Notes under the pieces: generated by a model | Seen by the model: the letters and a program-made list of their open reading frames with translations, nothing else | The model's database searches: none | Told to the model about the DNA's origin: nothing | Assembly (NCBI RefSeq): GCF_014650595.1 | Contig: NZ_BMVG01000010.1 | Span: forward strand, 124,001 to 188,000 | Source: Streptomyces alanosinicus | GTDB lineage: Bacteria > Actinomycetota > Actinomycetes > Streptomycetales > Streptomycetaceae | Length of the DNA: 64,000 nucleotides | Direction of reading: 5' to 3' | Shown: in pieces, positions 41,014 to 50,294 of the stretch | Layout: every line of letters begins with the position of its first letter | Numbering within the stretch: position 1 is the first letter of the stretch | Program-made: the position numbers and the translations under genes

Positions 41014-42156
41014 TCAGGGCGTCTTCGCCGGCGCCGGACGCCGCCGGCGACGCAGCAGCAGACGTCTGGCCGGATTCTCCACCGCCTCGTACAGCACCCA
41101 GGACAGCCCGAGCGACACCGCGAACGCGGTCGTCGTCACGGCCACCCCCGCCAGCAGCCCGAAGTGCGGCTTCGTCCCGAGCAACTCGGTACCGGCACGC
41201 AGCACCAGCAGATGGATCATGTAGAAGGCGAACGACAGCTCACCGAGCCGCACCAGCCGCCGGCGCCGCCACAGCGAGGGCAGCCCCTGGACGTCCGCGA
41301 CCGCCGCGGCCGGGATGAGCAGCCCGAACCCGGCGATGGTGCACACCGTGGCGGAGTAGCCGGGCGTGACCTGAGGGACGAGGAAATAGCCGATGACCGC
41401 CAGGGCCAGCGACGCCTCCAGGCCGGGCCCGCGCCAGCGGCCGAGCAGCACCAGCCGCGCGGTCGCCGCGCCGAGGACGAATTCGGGGAGCCGGGCGGCG
41501 GGGAACGAGTACAGCGTGTAGGTCCACCAGTGGTGGGCGTCCGTCCAGGCCAGCGCCAGTACCGCCACCACCGACAGACCGGCCAGCAGCGCCGAACCGC
41601 GCACGCCGACCCGGCGCAGCAGCAGGATCAGCAGCGGGAAGGAGGCGTAGAAGAACGCCTCGCAGGCAAGGGACCAACTCACCGGGTTCAGGGTCTGCCA
41701 CCAGGGGTGCCACCAGGAATGGAGCAGCAGCACATTGGACAGGGCCTGTCTGTGCGACGGCACCGGCTGGTGCGCCAGCGTGTACGCCATGACCAGCGCC
41801 ACGATCAGGGTGACCAGATGCACCGGGTAGACCCGTGCGATACGGCGTCTCCAGAAGGCGAGCGCGCGGTCGCGGGGCCGGGCCGACCAGGTCAGTACGA
41901 ATCCGGACAGCACGAAGAAGAACGACACTCCGGTGGCACCGGCACCGAATCCCCAGAAAACGAGGCGGCCGCCGGTACCTCCGAAATAGCCGAAGTTGTT
42001 CACATGCAGTCCGAACACCAGCAGCGCCGCCATCCACCGCAGTCCCGTCAGGGACGGGAGCGGGGGCATGGCGGCGGCTGGGGAGTCCCGGCCGGCTGTA
42101 TCGCCGGTACGGGCGGGCGGCGTCGTCCGGAGCGCCCGGGTCGTCGCCGTGGTCAT
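41014..42156 (-). CDS. Membrane-bound acyltransferase family 3 (OafA-like)
   Basis: A 380-residue integral membrane O-acyltransferase. About ten membrane segments begin after LPSLTGLRWMAALLVFGLHVNNFGYF (family signature R-x-x-A-x-x-V-x-x-x-H), then VSFFFVLSGFVLTWS, RRRIARVYPVHLVTLIVALV, SWSLACEAFFYASFPLLILLL and the C-terminal YMIHLLVLRAGTEL. These enzymes acetylate exported glycans, lipids or antibiotics. The target is unknown here. It is monocistronic; the following 178 bases upstream hold its promoter and no other gene. Confidence 0.9.
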   Translation of the reverse strand: MTTATTRALRTTPPARTGDTAGRDSPAAAMPPLPSLTGLRWMAALLVFGLHVNNFGYFGGTGGRLVFWGFGAGATGVSFFFVLSGFVLTWSARPRDRALAFWRRRIARVYPVHLVTLIVALVMAYTLAHQPVPSHRQALSNVLLLHSWWHPWWQTLNPVSWSLACEAFFYASFPLLILLLRRVGVRGSALLAGLSVVAVLALAWTDAHHWWTYTLYSFPAARLPEFVLGAATARLVLLGRWRGPGLEASLALAVIGYFLVPQVTPGYSATVCTIAGFGLLIPAAAVADVQGLPSLWRRRRLVRLGELSFAFYMIHLLVLRAGTELLGTKPHFGLLAGVAVTTTAFAVSLGLSWVLYEAVENPARRLLLRRRRRPAPAKTP

Positions 42157-42334
42157 CGAATCACCTGCGCAGAGGGTTGGCTTGGGGCATGACGGGGAAG
42201 GATGCCCGTTTACCCCAGATCCATTACGTCACATGGCAAACATCACACTGCTGCCGAACGACAGACCCTCCCATATGCCACGGAAGGCCGGACTGGGTGC
42301 ACCCGTACGAGTGACATCCCGTGCACCGCCTTGA

Positions 42335-43116
42335 TCAGCTTGCGGGCAGCTCCTTCGAGATCCGCTCCGGCATGAACGCCGAGGAATCCCGGGCCCGCTC
42401 ATCCCATGCGAACACACAGGCAGTGGCCACGCCGTCGAACTTCAGCTCCCGCAGCGTATCGAAGAACGCGGCCCAGTCGATCTCGCCCTGCCCGATGTCC
42501 GGATGCCGGCGGATCCGGGCCGGGGTGCCGGGCGGGTTGAGGATGTACCGCAGCCCGGGGGAACCCTTGTGGTCGAACGTGTCCGCGATGTGTGCATGAT
42601 GCGGTTTGTCGCCCGCGTAGCGCGTCATGGCCGCGATGTCCGCCGTCGGGTCCGCCCCCGGCAGATGGAAGGTGTGCGGGGCGCGGTAGAGGTAGTTCAC
42701 CCATGGCTTGTCGATGGCGCGGACCAGGCCGACCGCGGCGGTGTTCTCCTCGCGGAAGTCGTCCGGGTGCGCCTCCGGGTTCAGCGCGATGCCCTCCCGC
42801 TCGAACAGTGGAAACAGTTCCTCCAGCGAGCGCCAGAACGCGGCCTCGCTCTGCGCGGCTTGCCCGGGCCGGCCGTTGAACTCCGAGTTCATCAGCGGGC
42901 ATTCGAGCTCGGCGGTGATCTCGATCATCCGTTTCCAGTAGCGGACGACCGCCTGGCGCTCGCTCGTCGGGCGAGGACCACCGGTACAGCGGCAGCACGC
43001 ATGAAGTCGTCGTGCGGCGACAACTCGATGTATTCATGGCCGAGTTCGGCCACCGTGCGCACCATGTCGTCGATCGGTAAAGAGCGGAATATGTACGGAT
43101 CGAGGGTGATCTCCAC
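42335..43116 (-). pseudogene. Broken sugar-phosphate isomerase/epimerase (inositol-catabolism type)
   Basis: Start GTG 43116 with GGAGG 6 bases upstream gives an N-terminus VEITLDPYIFRSLPIDDMVRTVAELGHEYIELSPHDDFM, then the frame is lost. LPLYRWSSPDER appears in a second frame after an internal deletion, and from ITAELECPLMNSEFNGRPGQAAQSEAAFWRSL to the C-terminal RISKELPAS the sequence continues in a third frame (42335 to about 42925). The family is the TIM-barrel isomerase/epimerase of about 290 residues seen beside Gfo/Idh oxidoreductases in inositol catabolism. Two frameshifts and one deletion make it non-functional. The C-terminal part from ATG 42928 could still be translated as a truncated barrel. 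Confidence 0.85.
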
Positions 43117-43634
43117 TCCGCACCTCCGTAGAACGCGGGGCGGGGCTTGAGGTCCGTGGCGACGACCCGCCCGCACTCCAGTGCCTCGACCGTCGCACCG
43201 GTGATGACGGTGGCCGCATAGCCGTCCCAGACCGATGGGCCGACGGGCTCCCGGCCGGCGGCCAGGTCCGCGATCCACTCGCGGAACTCCGTGTCGAAGG
43301 CGTCCGCGAAGCGGCCCACCCAGTCCGCCGGCACGCCGGTGCTGTGCGCTCCGCCGGTGCGCACGCCGACCGCGGCGGGATCGGGCAGCCGGACCGGACC
43401 GTCCTCGCCGACCACCTCGCACTGGATGTCGTAGCCGTACCGGCAGTTGACGAAGACCTCCAGGTCGAGACGGACGCCCTCGGCGGTCTCGAAGAGCATG
43501 ATCTGCGGGTCCCGCAGATGGGCGAACCGCCTGCTCGTGGCGCGCGGGGTGACCACCTGGGTGGAGACGATCTCGTCGTCCAGCAGCCGGCGCAGGACGT
43601 CCACCTCGTGCACCGCCGTGTCCAGGGCCGCCAT
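43117..43634 (-). pseudogene. 5'-truncated Gfo/Idh/MocA-family oxidoreductase
   Basis: Only the C-terminal half of a Gfo/Idh/MocA dehydrogenase remains. It begins at LDTAVHEVDVLRRLLDDEIVSTQVVTPRATSRRF, normally near the middle of the protein, and continues through LRDPQIMLFETAEGVRLDLEVFVNCRYGYDIQCEVVGEDG to VATDLKPRPAFYGG. The Rossmann NAD-binding domain is absent, and the stop codon has been lost so the frame runs on into the isomerase gene. Upstream, from 43634 to the XRE start at 43859, nothing of the missing half is recognisable. With the isomerase pseudogene it is the remnant of a sugar or inositol operon. Confidence 0.85.
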
Positions 43635-43858
43635 CCGAACACGCCGTCCGGTTCGCCGTAAATCCCGAACTGGGATCCAGGGCGGAGGAGTTGGACCCCA
43701 AGCCCGTGGTGCGGGGCACGAGCGGCTCGCCGCCGGCCTGACCTTCCCTCCCCGTCCAGCGGTCGCCCGTGGCGGGGCGGCTCGATCGGGGGCGGGCGCC
43801 CCAGCCTGGGGGTGACAGGGCCAGGCGCGGCGCCGCTCGGGCTCGTAGGATCGGCCGT

Positions 43859-44809
43859 ATGAGCAGGCCGAACGCGCTCGGGGAGTACCTTCGGGCCCGA
43901 CGCGAGCTGACCGACCCGGCGGGCGTGGGGCTTCCGGTCGTCGGCGTCCGCCGTACCCCGGGGCTGCGGCGCGAGGAGGTCGCCACCCTGGCCGGGATCA
44001 GCGCCGACTACTACCTCCGCCTGGAGCAGGGCCGCGACCGCAACCCCTCCCCTCAGGTGCTGGAGGCCCTGGCCCGGGTGTTCCGGCTGGATGCGACCGC
44101 CACACAGCATCTGCTGAGCCTGTCCACCGCCCGCCCGGCCGCGACCCGGCGGCCGCGCCGTGAGGTGGTGCCGACCGGGATCCGGCAGCTCCTCGACGTC
44201 ATCAACCTGCCGGCGTTCGTGGAGAGCCGGATGTTCGAGGTGCTCGCCGCGAACCGGTTGGCCACCGCCGTATCGCCCAACATACGGCCGGGCGTCAACC
44301 GGCTGCGCGCGATCTTCCTGGACCCCGACGAGCACGAACTCCACCCGGACTGGGAACAGGCGGCCGGCGGTCTGGTCGCCGGGTTCCGCGCATCCGTCGG
44401 CAGCGAGGTCGACGATCCGCGGATCGTCCAGCTGGTCGGCGAGTTGTCGCTGGCCAGCGAACCGTTCCGGCGGATGTGGGCCCGGCACGACGTCTCCCCG
44501 CTGGCCGGCGGCTCGATGCGGCTGCGCCACCCGCGCGCCGGCATGCTCGAACTGCGCCGGGAGAAACTGCCCCTCAGCGACTCCGGCGGCCAGATCCTGG
44601 CGATCTACCACGCCGAGGCGGGCTCGGCGACGGCCCGCGCCCTCCAGTCACTCGGTTCGACGGCGGCCACCGAGACGGGTCGCCCGTCCGCGCCGCCGCC
44701 GTGGCCGGCCACCCCCGACCGGGAGGCGGCCGACGCCGACACCGGTCCGGAGTCCGCCGCCGGCTCCACCGCGCCCGGCGCTGAGCGCTCGCCCACCTCG
44801 CGTTCCTGA
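43859..44809 (+). CDS. XRE-family regulator with MmyB-like ligand-binding domain
   Basis: A 316-residue regulator paralogous to the one at 25189. The HTH region carries RRTPGLRREEVATLAGISADYYLRLEQGRDRNPSPQVLEALARVFRLDATATQHLLSL. The C-terminal domain has FVESRMFEVLAANRLATAVSPNIRPGVNRLRAIFLDP, VGELSLASEPFRRMWARHDV and HPRAGMLELRREKLPLSDSGGQILAIYHAE, followed by a 45-residue Pro/Ala tail. ATG 43859 is used, with the upstream frame open but featureless. It is divergent from the decayed inositol-type genes, so its original target may have been lost. Its ligand is unknown. Confidence 0.92.
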   Translation: MSRPNALGEYLRARRELTDPAGVGLPVVGVRRTPGLRREEVATLAGISADYYLRLEQGRDRNPSPQVLEALARVFRLDATATQHLLSLSTARPAATRRPRREVVPTGIRQLLDVINLPAFVESRMFEVLAANRLATAVSPNIRPGVNRLRAIFLDPDEHELHPDWEQAAGGLVAGFRASVGSEVDDPRIVQLVGELSLASEPFRRMWARHDVSPLAGGSMRLRHPRAGMLELRREKLPLSDSGGQILAIYHAEAGSATARALQSLGSTAATETGRPSAPPPWPATPDREAADADTGPESAAGSTAPGAERSPTSRS

Positions 44810-45024
44810 CGTGCGGCACTGGGCCGGCGATCGGCAGGAGCTGTTTTCCTGCTTGCCGTGGGGACTCTGTGCCACGGGGGTCACTCGGTGCCACTGGAAG
44901 GGGACGTGCCGCGACTTTCGGTGCCGGATGTCCAACCTTCGGCGACGGGCTCCCATCCTTTGGCCCCACGCCGTAGACCGTCGGCGGAGGGCGCCGGTGC
45001 GGCCGGGCCCGGCAGGGTGGCCGT

Positions 45025-46215
45025 ATGCAGAGGACCAAGGGGATCAAGCGCGCACAGTTCCTGGCCGGTATGGCGTCCGCGGGGCTCGCCGCGGCCGTGT
45101 TGCCCTCGGGCCGGGCCCACGCCGCGCAGGAGGGCCCGGGCCGGATACGCGCCGTGCGGGGCGGCCCGAGCCGGACCCGTGCCGCGCGGGGCGGGCTGCG
45201 TCGGCACGGGGTCGTGTACACCGTGGGCGAGGGGGAGACGCCGGGGACGGCCTTCAGCGCGAGCCGGATGCGCAAGGACATCCGGGCCATCCGTGACGAG
45301 CTGTGCGCCGACACCGTCGACGTGACAGGTGACGGCGTGGAACGGCTCACGGCCACCGCCGCGGAGGCGGCCGAACAGGGGCTGCGGATCTGGCTCCAGC
45401 CGACGCTCGGTGACGCCCCCGAACGGGACATCCTGGAACACCTCGCCGAGACCGGCCGGTTCGCGGAGCGGCTGCGCAGGCACGGTGCCGCCGTCGATCT
45501 CAGCGTGGGCTGCGAGTTCTGGCTGTACGTGCCCGGCATCATCCCCGGTGACACCGTCCTCGAACGCATCCGGAACCTGCTCGACGGCACGGTGGACCCC
45601 ATCGCGATGCAGCGCCGTCTGGACCGCTTCACAGCGAAGGCGGCGGCGGTCGGCCGCTCCGTCTTCCACGGCCCGCTGAGCTACGCCGCCGCCCAGGACG
45701 ACGAGGTCGACTGGCGCCTCTTCGACATCGTGGGCATCGACTACTACTCGTACTTCCCCCACCAGGCCGACTACACAAGGGAGTTGAGCCGCCATCTGCG
45801 CTGGGGCAAGCCGCTGGCCATCACCGAGTTCGGCACCTGTGCGTACGTCGGGGCGCCCAAGACCGCCGGCATGGGCTGGGACATCGTCGACCAGGACAAG
45901 AACCCCCCGGAGATCAAGGGCCACCCGGTGCGCAGCGAGCGCACCCAGGCGACGTATCTCACGCACCTCCTCGACGTCTTCTCCTCGATGAACCTGTACG
46001 CGGCGATGGCCTTCGAGTTCGTGACCCCCGACGCCCCGCACCGGCCGGACGATCCCCGCCACGATCTCGACCTGGCGAGCTACGCCATCACCAGGACCGT
46101 CAAGGACCGCCCGGACGACCCCGCCTCCGGCTGGCACTGGGAACCGAAGGAGGCCTTCCACGCCCTGGCCCACCGCTACCGCTGCGCGCGTACCGGCCGC
46201 GGCCACGCCCACTGA
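45025..46215 (+). CDS. Exported TIM-barrel protein resembling clan GH-A glycosidases
   Basis: A 396-residue protein with a signal peptide (GIKRAQFLAGMASAGLAAAVLPSGRAHA), possibly Tat-type although the twin arginine is not classic. A low-complexity stretch with two near copies of RAxRGG follows at residues 45-62. The barrel has DLSVGCEFWLYVPGIIPG, DIVGIDYYSYFPHQADYT and PLAITEFGTCAY. A Glu in strand 4 (GCEFW) and a Glu in strand 7 (ITEFG) are the expected acid/base and nucleophile positions of clan GH-A, so a retaining glycosidase is plausible. Homologues are sometimes labelled abortive-infection proteins; nothing here supports that. It stands alone. Confidence 0.72.
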   Translation: MQRTKGIKRAQFLAGMASAGLAAAVLPSGRAHAAQEGPGRIRAVRGGPSRTRAARGGLRRHGVVYTVGEGETPGTAFSASRMRKDIRAIRDELCADTVDVTGDGVERLTATAAEAAEQGLRIWLQPTLGDAPERDILEHLAETGRFAERLRRHGAAVDLSVGCEFWLYVPGIIPGDTVLERIRNLLDGTVDPIAMQRRLDRFTAKAAAVGRSVFHGPLSYAAAQDDEVDWRLFDIVGIDYYSYFPHQADYTRELSRHLRWGKPLAITEFGTCAYVGAPKTAGMGWDIVDQDKNPPEIKGHPVRSERTQATYLTHLLDVFSSMNLYAAMAFEFVTPDAPHRPDDPRHDLDLASYAITRTVKDRPDDPASGWHWEPKEAFHALAHRYRCARTGRGHAH

Positions 46216-46555
46216 CCCGCGAAGGCACGGCCGGGCCGTCGACGAGGGGCCGGACCCCGCCCGCCACGCCGTGACGGCCGGACGCCGGACCACGGCCGCT
46301 CCGGCTCACCCGTTCGGAGGACCGTCCGGCTTGCCGCGCCGCCGTCGCCGATCCGGGGCCGGATGATGCGGGCATGTCCCCGATCCCCCCGCCGACCCGC
46401 CCATACGAAGGCAAAGGTGAACGCAAACATTCGGGCGGGCAGGGAAGCGGGTGCGGGAGTGGAACGGGAGACGGCCGGCGGGCGACGCCCCGCGACTCAA
46501 ATTGCATCGTTCGTTTTCTTGAATCCCTCGTGTTTATGAGGGTAGGTTCGGCCTC
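46216..46555. other. 340-base gene-free region upstream of furA
   Basis: Most of the gap is featureless GC-rich DNA. The last 60 bases are AT-richer and carry the furA promoter and a palindrome. No gene, terminator or repeat is seen in the first 280 bases. Confidence 0.5.
46519..46548 (+). promoter_or_regulatory. furA promoter with candidate FurA operator
   Basis: TTGAAT (46519-46524) and TAGGTT (46543-46548) are 18 bases apart. Between them CCCTC (46525-46529) and GAGGG (46538-46542) form an inverted repeat with an AT-rich centre, positioned for autorepression. The start point would fall at about 46555-46556, on the ATG, giving a leaderless mRNA. Confidence 0.55.
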
Positions 46556-46993
46556 ATGACCGCCTCCCCGACCCCGACCACCGCCGAGGAGCTCCGCGGT
46601 GCCGGCCTGCGCGTGACGGCAGCCCGCGTCGCGCTGCTGGAGACCGTCCGGGCGGGCGACCACCTCGGCGTCGAGTCGATCGCCTCCGGGGTGCGCCACC
46701 GCGTAGGCCATATCTCCCTCCAAGCCGTCTACGAGGCCCTTCACGCCCTCACCGCGGCGGGCCTCGTCCGCCGTATCGAACCGGCCGGTCACCCGGCGCG
46801 GTACGAGGGACGCGTGGGGGACAACCATCACCACATCGTGTGCCGGTCATGCGGCGCCGTCGTCGACGTCGACTGCGCGGTCGGCGACGCCCCCTGCCTG
46901 GCCGCCTCCGACGACCGTGGCTTCGCCATCGACGAGGCCGAGGTCGTCTACTGGGGCACCTGCCCCGACTGTTCCACCGGCCGCAGTTCCTGA
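46556..46993 (+). CDS. furA: Fur-family redox/iron regulator of katG
   Basis: A 145-residue Fur-type regulator. The winged helix spans about residues 10-80 (GLRVTAARVALLETVRAGDHLGVESIA, ISLQAVYEALHALTAAGLVRRIE). The dimer/metal domain has the H-rich NHHHIVCRSCGAVVDVDC with the CxxC of the structural zinc site, and a second CPDC at the C-terminus. The gene immediately precedes katG (44-base gap), as furA does in mycobacteria and furA/furS in streptomycetes, where the protein represses the operon until oxidised. There is no ribosome site close to the ATG, in line with a leaderless start. All metal ligands appear present. Confidence 0.95.
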   Translation: MTASPTPTTAEELRGAGLRVTAARVALLETVRAGDHLGVESIASGVRHRVGHISLQAVYEALHALTAAGLVRRIEPAGHPARYEGRVGDNHHHIVCRSCGAVVDVDCAVGDAPCLAASDDRGFAIDEAEVVYWGTCPDCSTGRSS

Positions 46994-47037
46994 GCAGTTC
47001 CTGAGCACCGAGTTCCGCACAGTTCGGAAGGATTGCC

Positions 47038-49257
47038 ATGACCGAGAACCACGACGCGACCGTCGCAGACGCGAAGCCGGAGGGGGCGAGCGGCGGCTGC
47101 CCCGTCGCCCATGACCGTGCCGCGCACCCCACCCAGGGCGGTGGCAACCGCCAGTGGTGGCCGGACCGGCTCAACCTGAAGATCCTTGCCAAGAACCCGG
47201 CCGTGGCCAACCCGCTCGGCGGCGACTTCGACTACCGCGAGGCCTTCGGTGCCCTGGACCTCGCGGCCGTGAAACGGGACATCGCCGAGGTACTGACCAC
47301 CTCGCAGGACTGGTGGCCCGCCGACTTCGGCAACTACGGCCCGCTGATGATCCGCATGGCCTGGCACAGCGCCGGCACGTACCGCATCAGCGACGGCCGC
47401 GGTGGAGCCGGCGGCGGTCAGCAGCGCTTCGCCCCGCTCAACAGCTGGCCGGACAACGCGAGCCTGGACAAGGCCCGCCGCCTGCTCTGGCCGGTCAAGA
47501 AGAAGTACGGCAAGAGCATCTCCTGGGCCGACCTCATGGTCCTCACGGGCAATGTGGCGCTGGAGACGATGGGCTTCAAGACCTTCGGCTTCGCCGGCGG
47601 CCGCGTCGACGAGTGGGAGCCCGACGAGGACGTCTACTGGGGTCCCGAGACCGTCTGGCTGGACGACAAGCGCTACACCGGTGACCGCGAGCTGGAGAAC
47701 CCGCTCGCCGCGGTCCAGATGGGCCTGATCTACGTCAACCCCGAGGGCCCGAACGGCAACCCCGACCCGATCGCCGCCGCCCGCGACATCCGTGAGACCT
47801 TCCGCCGTATGGCGATGAACGACGAGGAGACCGTCGCCCTCATCGCCGGTGGCCACACCTTCGGCAAGACCCACGGCGCCGGCCCGGCGGACAGCGTCGG
47901 CCCGGACCCCGAGGCCGCCCCGCTGGAGCAGCTGGGCCTCGGCTGGAAGTCCAGCCACGGCACGGGCGTCGGCAAGGACGCCATCACCAGTGGCCTGGAG
48001 GTCATCTGGACCGAGACGCCGACGCGGTGGAGCAACAACTTCTTCAAGAACCTCTTCGAGTACGAGTACGAGCTGACCCAGAGCCCGGCCGGCGCGAACC
48101 AGTGGGTGGCCAAGGACGCCGAGGCGATCATCCCGGACGCGTTCGACTCGTCGAAGAAGCACCTCCCGACGATGCTCACCACCGACCTGTCGCTGCGCTT
48201 CGACCCGATCTACGAGCCGATCTCGCGCCGCTTCTACGAGAACCCGCAGGAATTCGCGGACGCCTTCGCCCGCGCCTGGTACAAGCTGACGCACCGCGAC
48301 ATGGGCCCGGTCGTCCGCTACCTCGGCCCCGAGGTCCCCAGCGAGGAACTGCTGTGGCAGGACCCGCTGCCGCGGCGCGCCGGTGAGCCGATCGACGCCG
48401 CGGACATCGCCTCCCTCAAGGAGCAGATCCTCGGCACGGACCTCACGGTCTCCCAGCTGGTCTCCGCGGCGTGGGCGGCCGCCTCCTCCTTCCGCGGCAG
48501 CGACAAGCGCGGTGGCGCCAACGGCGGCCGTGTCCGCCTGGAGCCGCAGCGCGGCTGGGAGGTCAACAACCCGGACGAGCTGGCCCATGTGCTGCGCGCT
48601 CTGGAAGGCATCCAGGAGTCCTTCAACGCCAAGGGCGGCAAGCAGGTCTCGCTGGCCGACCTGATCGTGCTCGCCGGCTCCGCCGCCGTCGAGAAGGCGG
48701 CCGCGGACGGCGGTGTCGCGGTCGAGGTGCCGTTCACGGCGGGCCGTGTCGACGCCACGCAGGAGCAGACGGACGTGGAGTCGTTCGCCGCGCTGGAGCC
48801 GGCCGCCGACGGCTTCCGCAACTACGTCGGCAAGGGCAACCGTCTGCCGGCCGAGTTCCTGCTGGTGGACAAGGCCAATCTGCTCCGGCTGAGCGCGCCC
48901 GAGATGACCGTCCTCGTCGGCGGTCTGCGCGTCCTCGGCGCCAACCACAACGGGTCCAAGCAGGGCGTCCTCACCGACCGGCCGGGCGCGCTGACGAACG
49001 ACTTCTTCGTCAACCTGCTCGACCTGGACACGGAGTGGAAGTCGACCTCCTCCGCTCAGGACGAGTTCGAGGCCCGCGACGCCTCCGGCGCGGTCAAGTG
49101 GACCGGCACCCGGGCCGACCTGGTCTTCGGCGCCAACTCCGAGCTGCGTGCCGTCGCCGAGGTGTACGCCAGCGACGACGCGAAGGAGAAGTTCGTCAAG
49201 GACTTCGTCGCCGCGTGGGTCAAGGTCATGAACGCGGACCGGTACGACCTGGTGTGA
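47038..49257 (+). CDS. katG: Catalase-peroxidase
   Basis: A full-length 739-residue bifunctional haem enzyme decomposing hydrogen peroxide and oxidising peroxidase substrates. Distal residues Arg106, Trp109 and His110 lie in MIRMAWHSAGTYR; the Tyr of the Met-Tyr-Trp cross-link is in GLIYVNPEGPNG; the proximal His region is ALIAGGHTFGKTHGAG. The C-terminal duplicated domain is complete through VMNADRYDLV. An AAGGA site precedes the ATG. It forms an operon with furA, and a 20-bp perfect hairpin terminator follows. In the streptomycete HbpS-SenS-SenR system the homologous catalase-peroxidase (CpeB) is a known target. Confidence 0.98.
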   Translation: MTENHDATVADAKPEGASGGCPVAHDRAAHPTQGGGNRQWWPDRLNLKILAKNPAVANPLGGDFDYREAFGALDLAAVKRDIAEVLTTSQDWWPADFGNYGPLMIRMAWHSAGTYRISDGRGGAGGGQQRFAPLNSWPDNASLDKARRLLWPVKKKYGKSISWADLMVLTGNVALETMGFKTFGFAGGRVDEWEPDEDVYWGPETVWLDDKRYTGDRELENPLAAVQMGLIYVNPEGPNGNPDPIAAARDIRETFRRMAMNDEETVALIAGGHTFGKTHGAGPADSVGPDPEAAPLEQLGLGWKSSHGTGVGKDAITSGLEVIWTETPTRWSNNFFKNLFEYEYELTQSPAGANQWVAKDAEAIIPDAFDSSKKHLPTMLTTDLSLRFDPIYEPISRRFYENPQEFADAFARAWYKLTHRDMGPVVRYLGPEVPSEELLWQDPLPRRAGEPIDAADIASLKEQILGTDLTVSQLVSAAWAAASSFRGSDKRGGANGGRVRLEPQRGWEVNNPDELAHVLRALEGIQESFNAKGGKQVSLADLIVLAGSAAVEKAAADGGVAVEVPFTAGRVDATQEQTDVESFAALEPAADGFRNYVGKGNRLPAEFLLVDKANLLRLSAPEMTVLVGGLRVLGANHNGSKQGVLTDRPGALTNDFFVNLLDLDTEWKSTSSAQDEFEARDASGAVKWTGTRADLVFGANSELRAVAEVYASDDAKEKFVKDFVAAWVKVMNADRYDLV

Positions 49258-49290
49258 CCACCTGACCACCTGACCACCTGATCACCGCTT

Positions 49291-49336
49291 CGAGGGCGTC
49301 CGGGCCGACCCGCACAGGTCGGCCCGGACGCCCTCG
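49291..49336 (+). terminator. katG terminator, 20-bp perfect stem
   Basis: Left arm 49291-49310 pairs perfectly with 49317-49336 around a 6-base loop, 34 bases after the katG stop. It is preceded by four TGACCACC-type direct repeats at 49256-49284. Confidence 0.92.
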
Positions 49337-49501
49337 TCGTTGCGGGCGGGGCAGAACCCTTCCCTCACGGAATCGTCACAGGTGATCCACGATCGTCACA
49401 GGCGAGCCACAGCGGAAACCCTGGGTCCTTCCGCTCTGTCTCCGACCGTGAGCACCGGCACGGAGCCGGTCGCGCCATGGACACCGGAATCGGGGGACCC
49501 C

Positions 49502-50239
49502 ATGCACCACCGCAACACCACCCGCCTCGCCGCGTCGGCGACAGCCGTGATCGCCGCCGCACTGTCGCTGACGGCGTGCACGTCGGGCGGCGACGCCGGG
49601 GCGGCCAAGACGTCCTCCCCGGCCCCGGTCTCCGCCGCCCCCTCGCACGCCGCCCCCACCGCTCCGTCGCACGCCGCCCCCGCCGCCGCGAGCCACACAC
49701 CCACGGCCCCGTCGGCCTCAAGACCCGCCGGCGGCGGCACATCGACCGCTCCGGGCGCCCCGGCCTCCCCCGTGTCCGGCACCCCCGCCGGTACGACGCC
49801 CACATGCCCGTTGACGGCCGTGGCGGCGACGGCCTACCAGGCGGCCGTCCGTCCGGACGGCACCGGCACCGGCGCGGCGATCGTCGAGTTCACCAACACC
49901 TCCGGGCACACGTGCGTCCTGCGGGGCCACCCTACGGTGGCCACGGCGGGCAACGGCTCCCCCGAGCACAACAGCCCGCTGAAGGTGACCCCCACGGGCA
50001 TCGCGTCGGCCGTGCCCCTCGCGCCGGGCGGCAAGGCATGGGTGAAGCTGACCTTCCACCAGGTCCAGGGCGAGGCCGACGGATACTGCGTGTCCGGAGC
50101 GAAGCCCGTCGTCTCCCCGACGCTCGTGGTCGGACTGCCCGGTTCGGGCGCGCACCAAGTCGCCCTCTCGGACGGTGAGTTCGCCGAGTGCGACAACACG
50201 GTCACCGCGACCGCGGTCTCGGCGGCGAAGCCTTCCTGA
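49502..50239 (+). CDS. DUF4232 lipoprotein
   Basis: A 245-residue lipoprotein. The signal ends in the lipobox LSLTACTSG (Cys about residue 25). A Ser/Ala/Pro/Thr-rich spacer of about 75 residues contains APSHAAP repeats, then a DUF4232 beta-sandwich domain: AAIVEFTNTSGHTCVLRGHPTVATAG, VPLAPGGKAWVKLTFHQV, GYCVSGAKPVVSPTLVVGLPG and FAECDNTVTATAV, with Cys residues probably in disulfides. Function unknown; actinobacterial paralogues are surface-exposed. GGGGGA lies 5 bases upstream of ATG 49502, which excludes the longer upstream frame. It sits between katG and hbpS and is convergent with hbpS. Confidence 0.85.
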   Translation: MHHRNTTRLAASATAVIAAALSLTACTSGGDAGAAKTSSPAPVSAAPSHAAPTAPSHAAPAAASHTPTAPSASRPAGGGTSTAPGAPASPVSGTPAGTTPTCPLTAVAATAYQAAVRPDGTGTGAAIVEFTNTSGHTCVLRGHPTVATAGNGSPEHNSPLKVTPTGIASAVPLAPGGKAWVKLTFHQVQGEADGYCVSGAKPVVSPTLVVGLPGSGAHQVALSDGEFAECDNTVTATAVSAAKPS

Positions 50240-50252
50240 CCGTCATTCGACC

Positions 50253-50294
50253 AGCGGGCGGCCCCGACGAAGACGGCGGCCGGGGCCGCCCGCT
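50253..50294. terminator. Hairpin terminator after DUF4232 gene
   Basis: AGCGGGCGGCCCCG (50253-50266) pairs perfectly with 50281-50294, 14 bp, across a 14-base loop just after the stop at 50239. Confidence 0.8.

Noticed and set aside
45025..46215. Phage-defence (abortive infection) reading of the barrel protein
   Set aside because: The product is exported and resembles a glycosidase; no toxin, sensor or other defence gene adjoins it.
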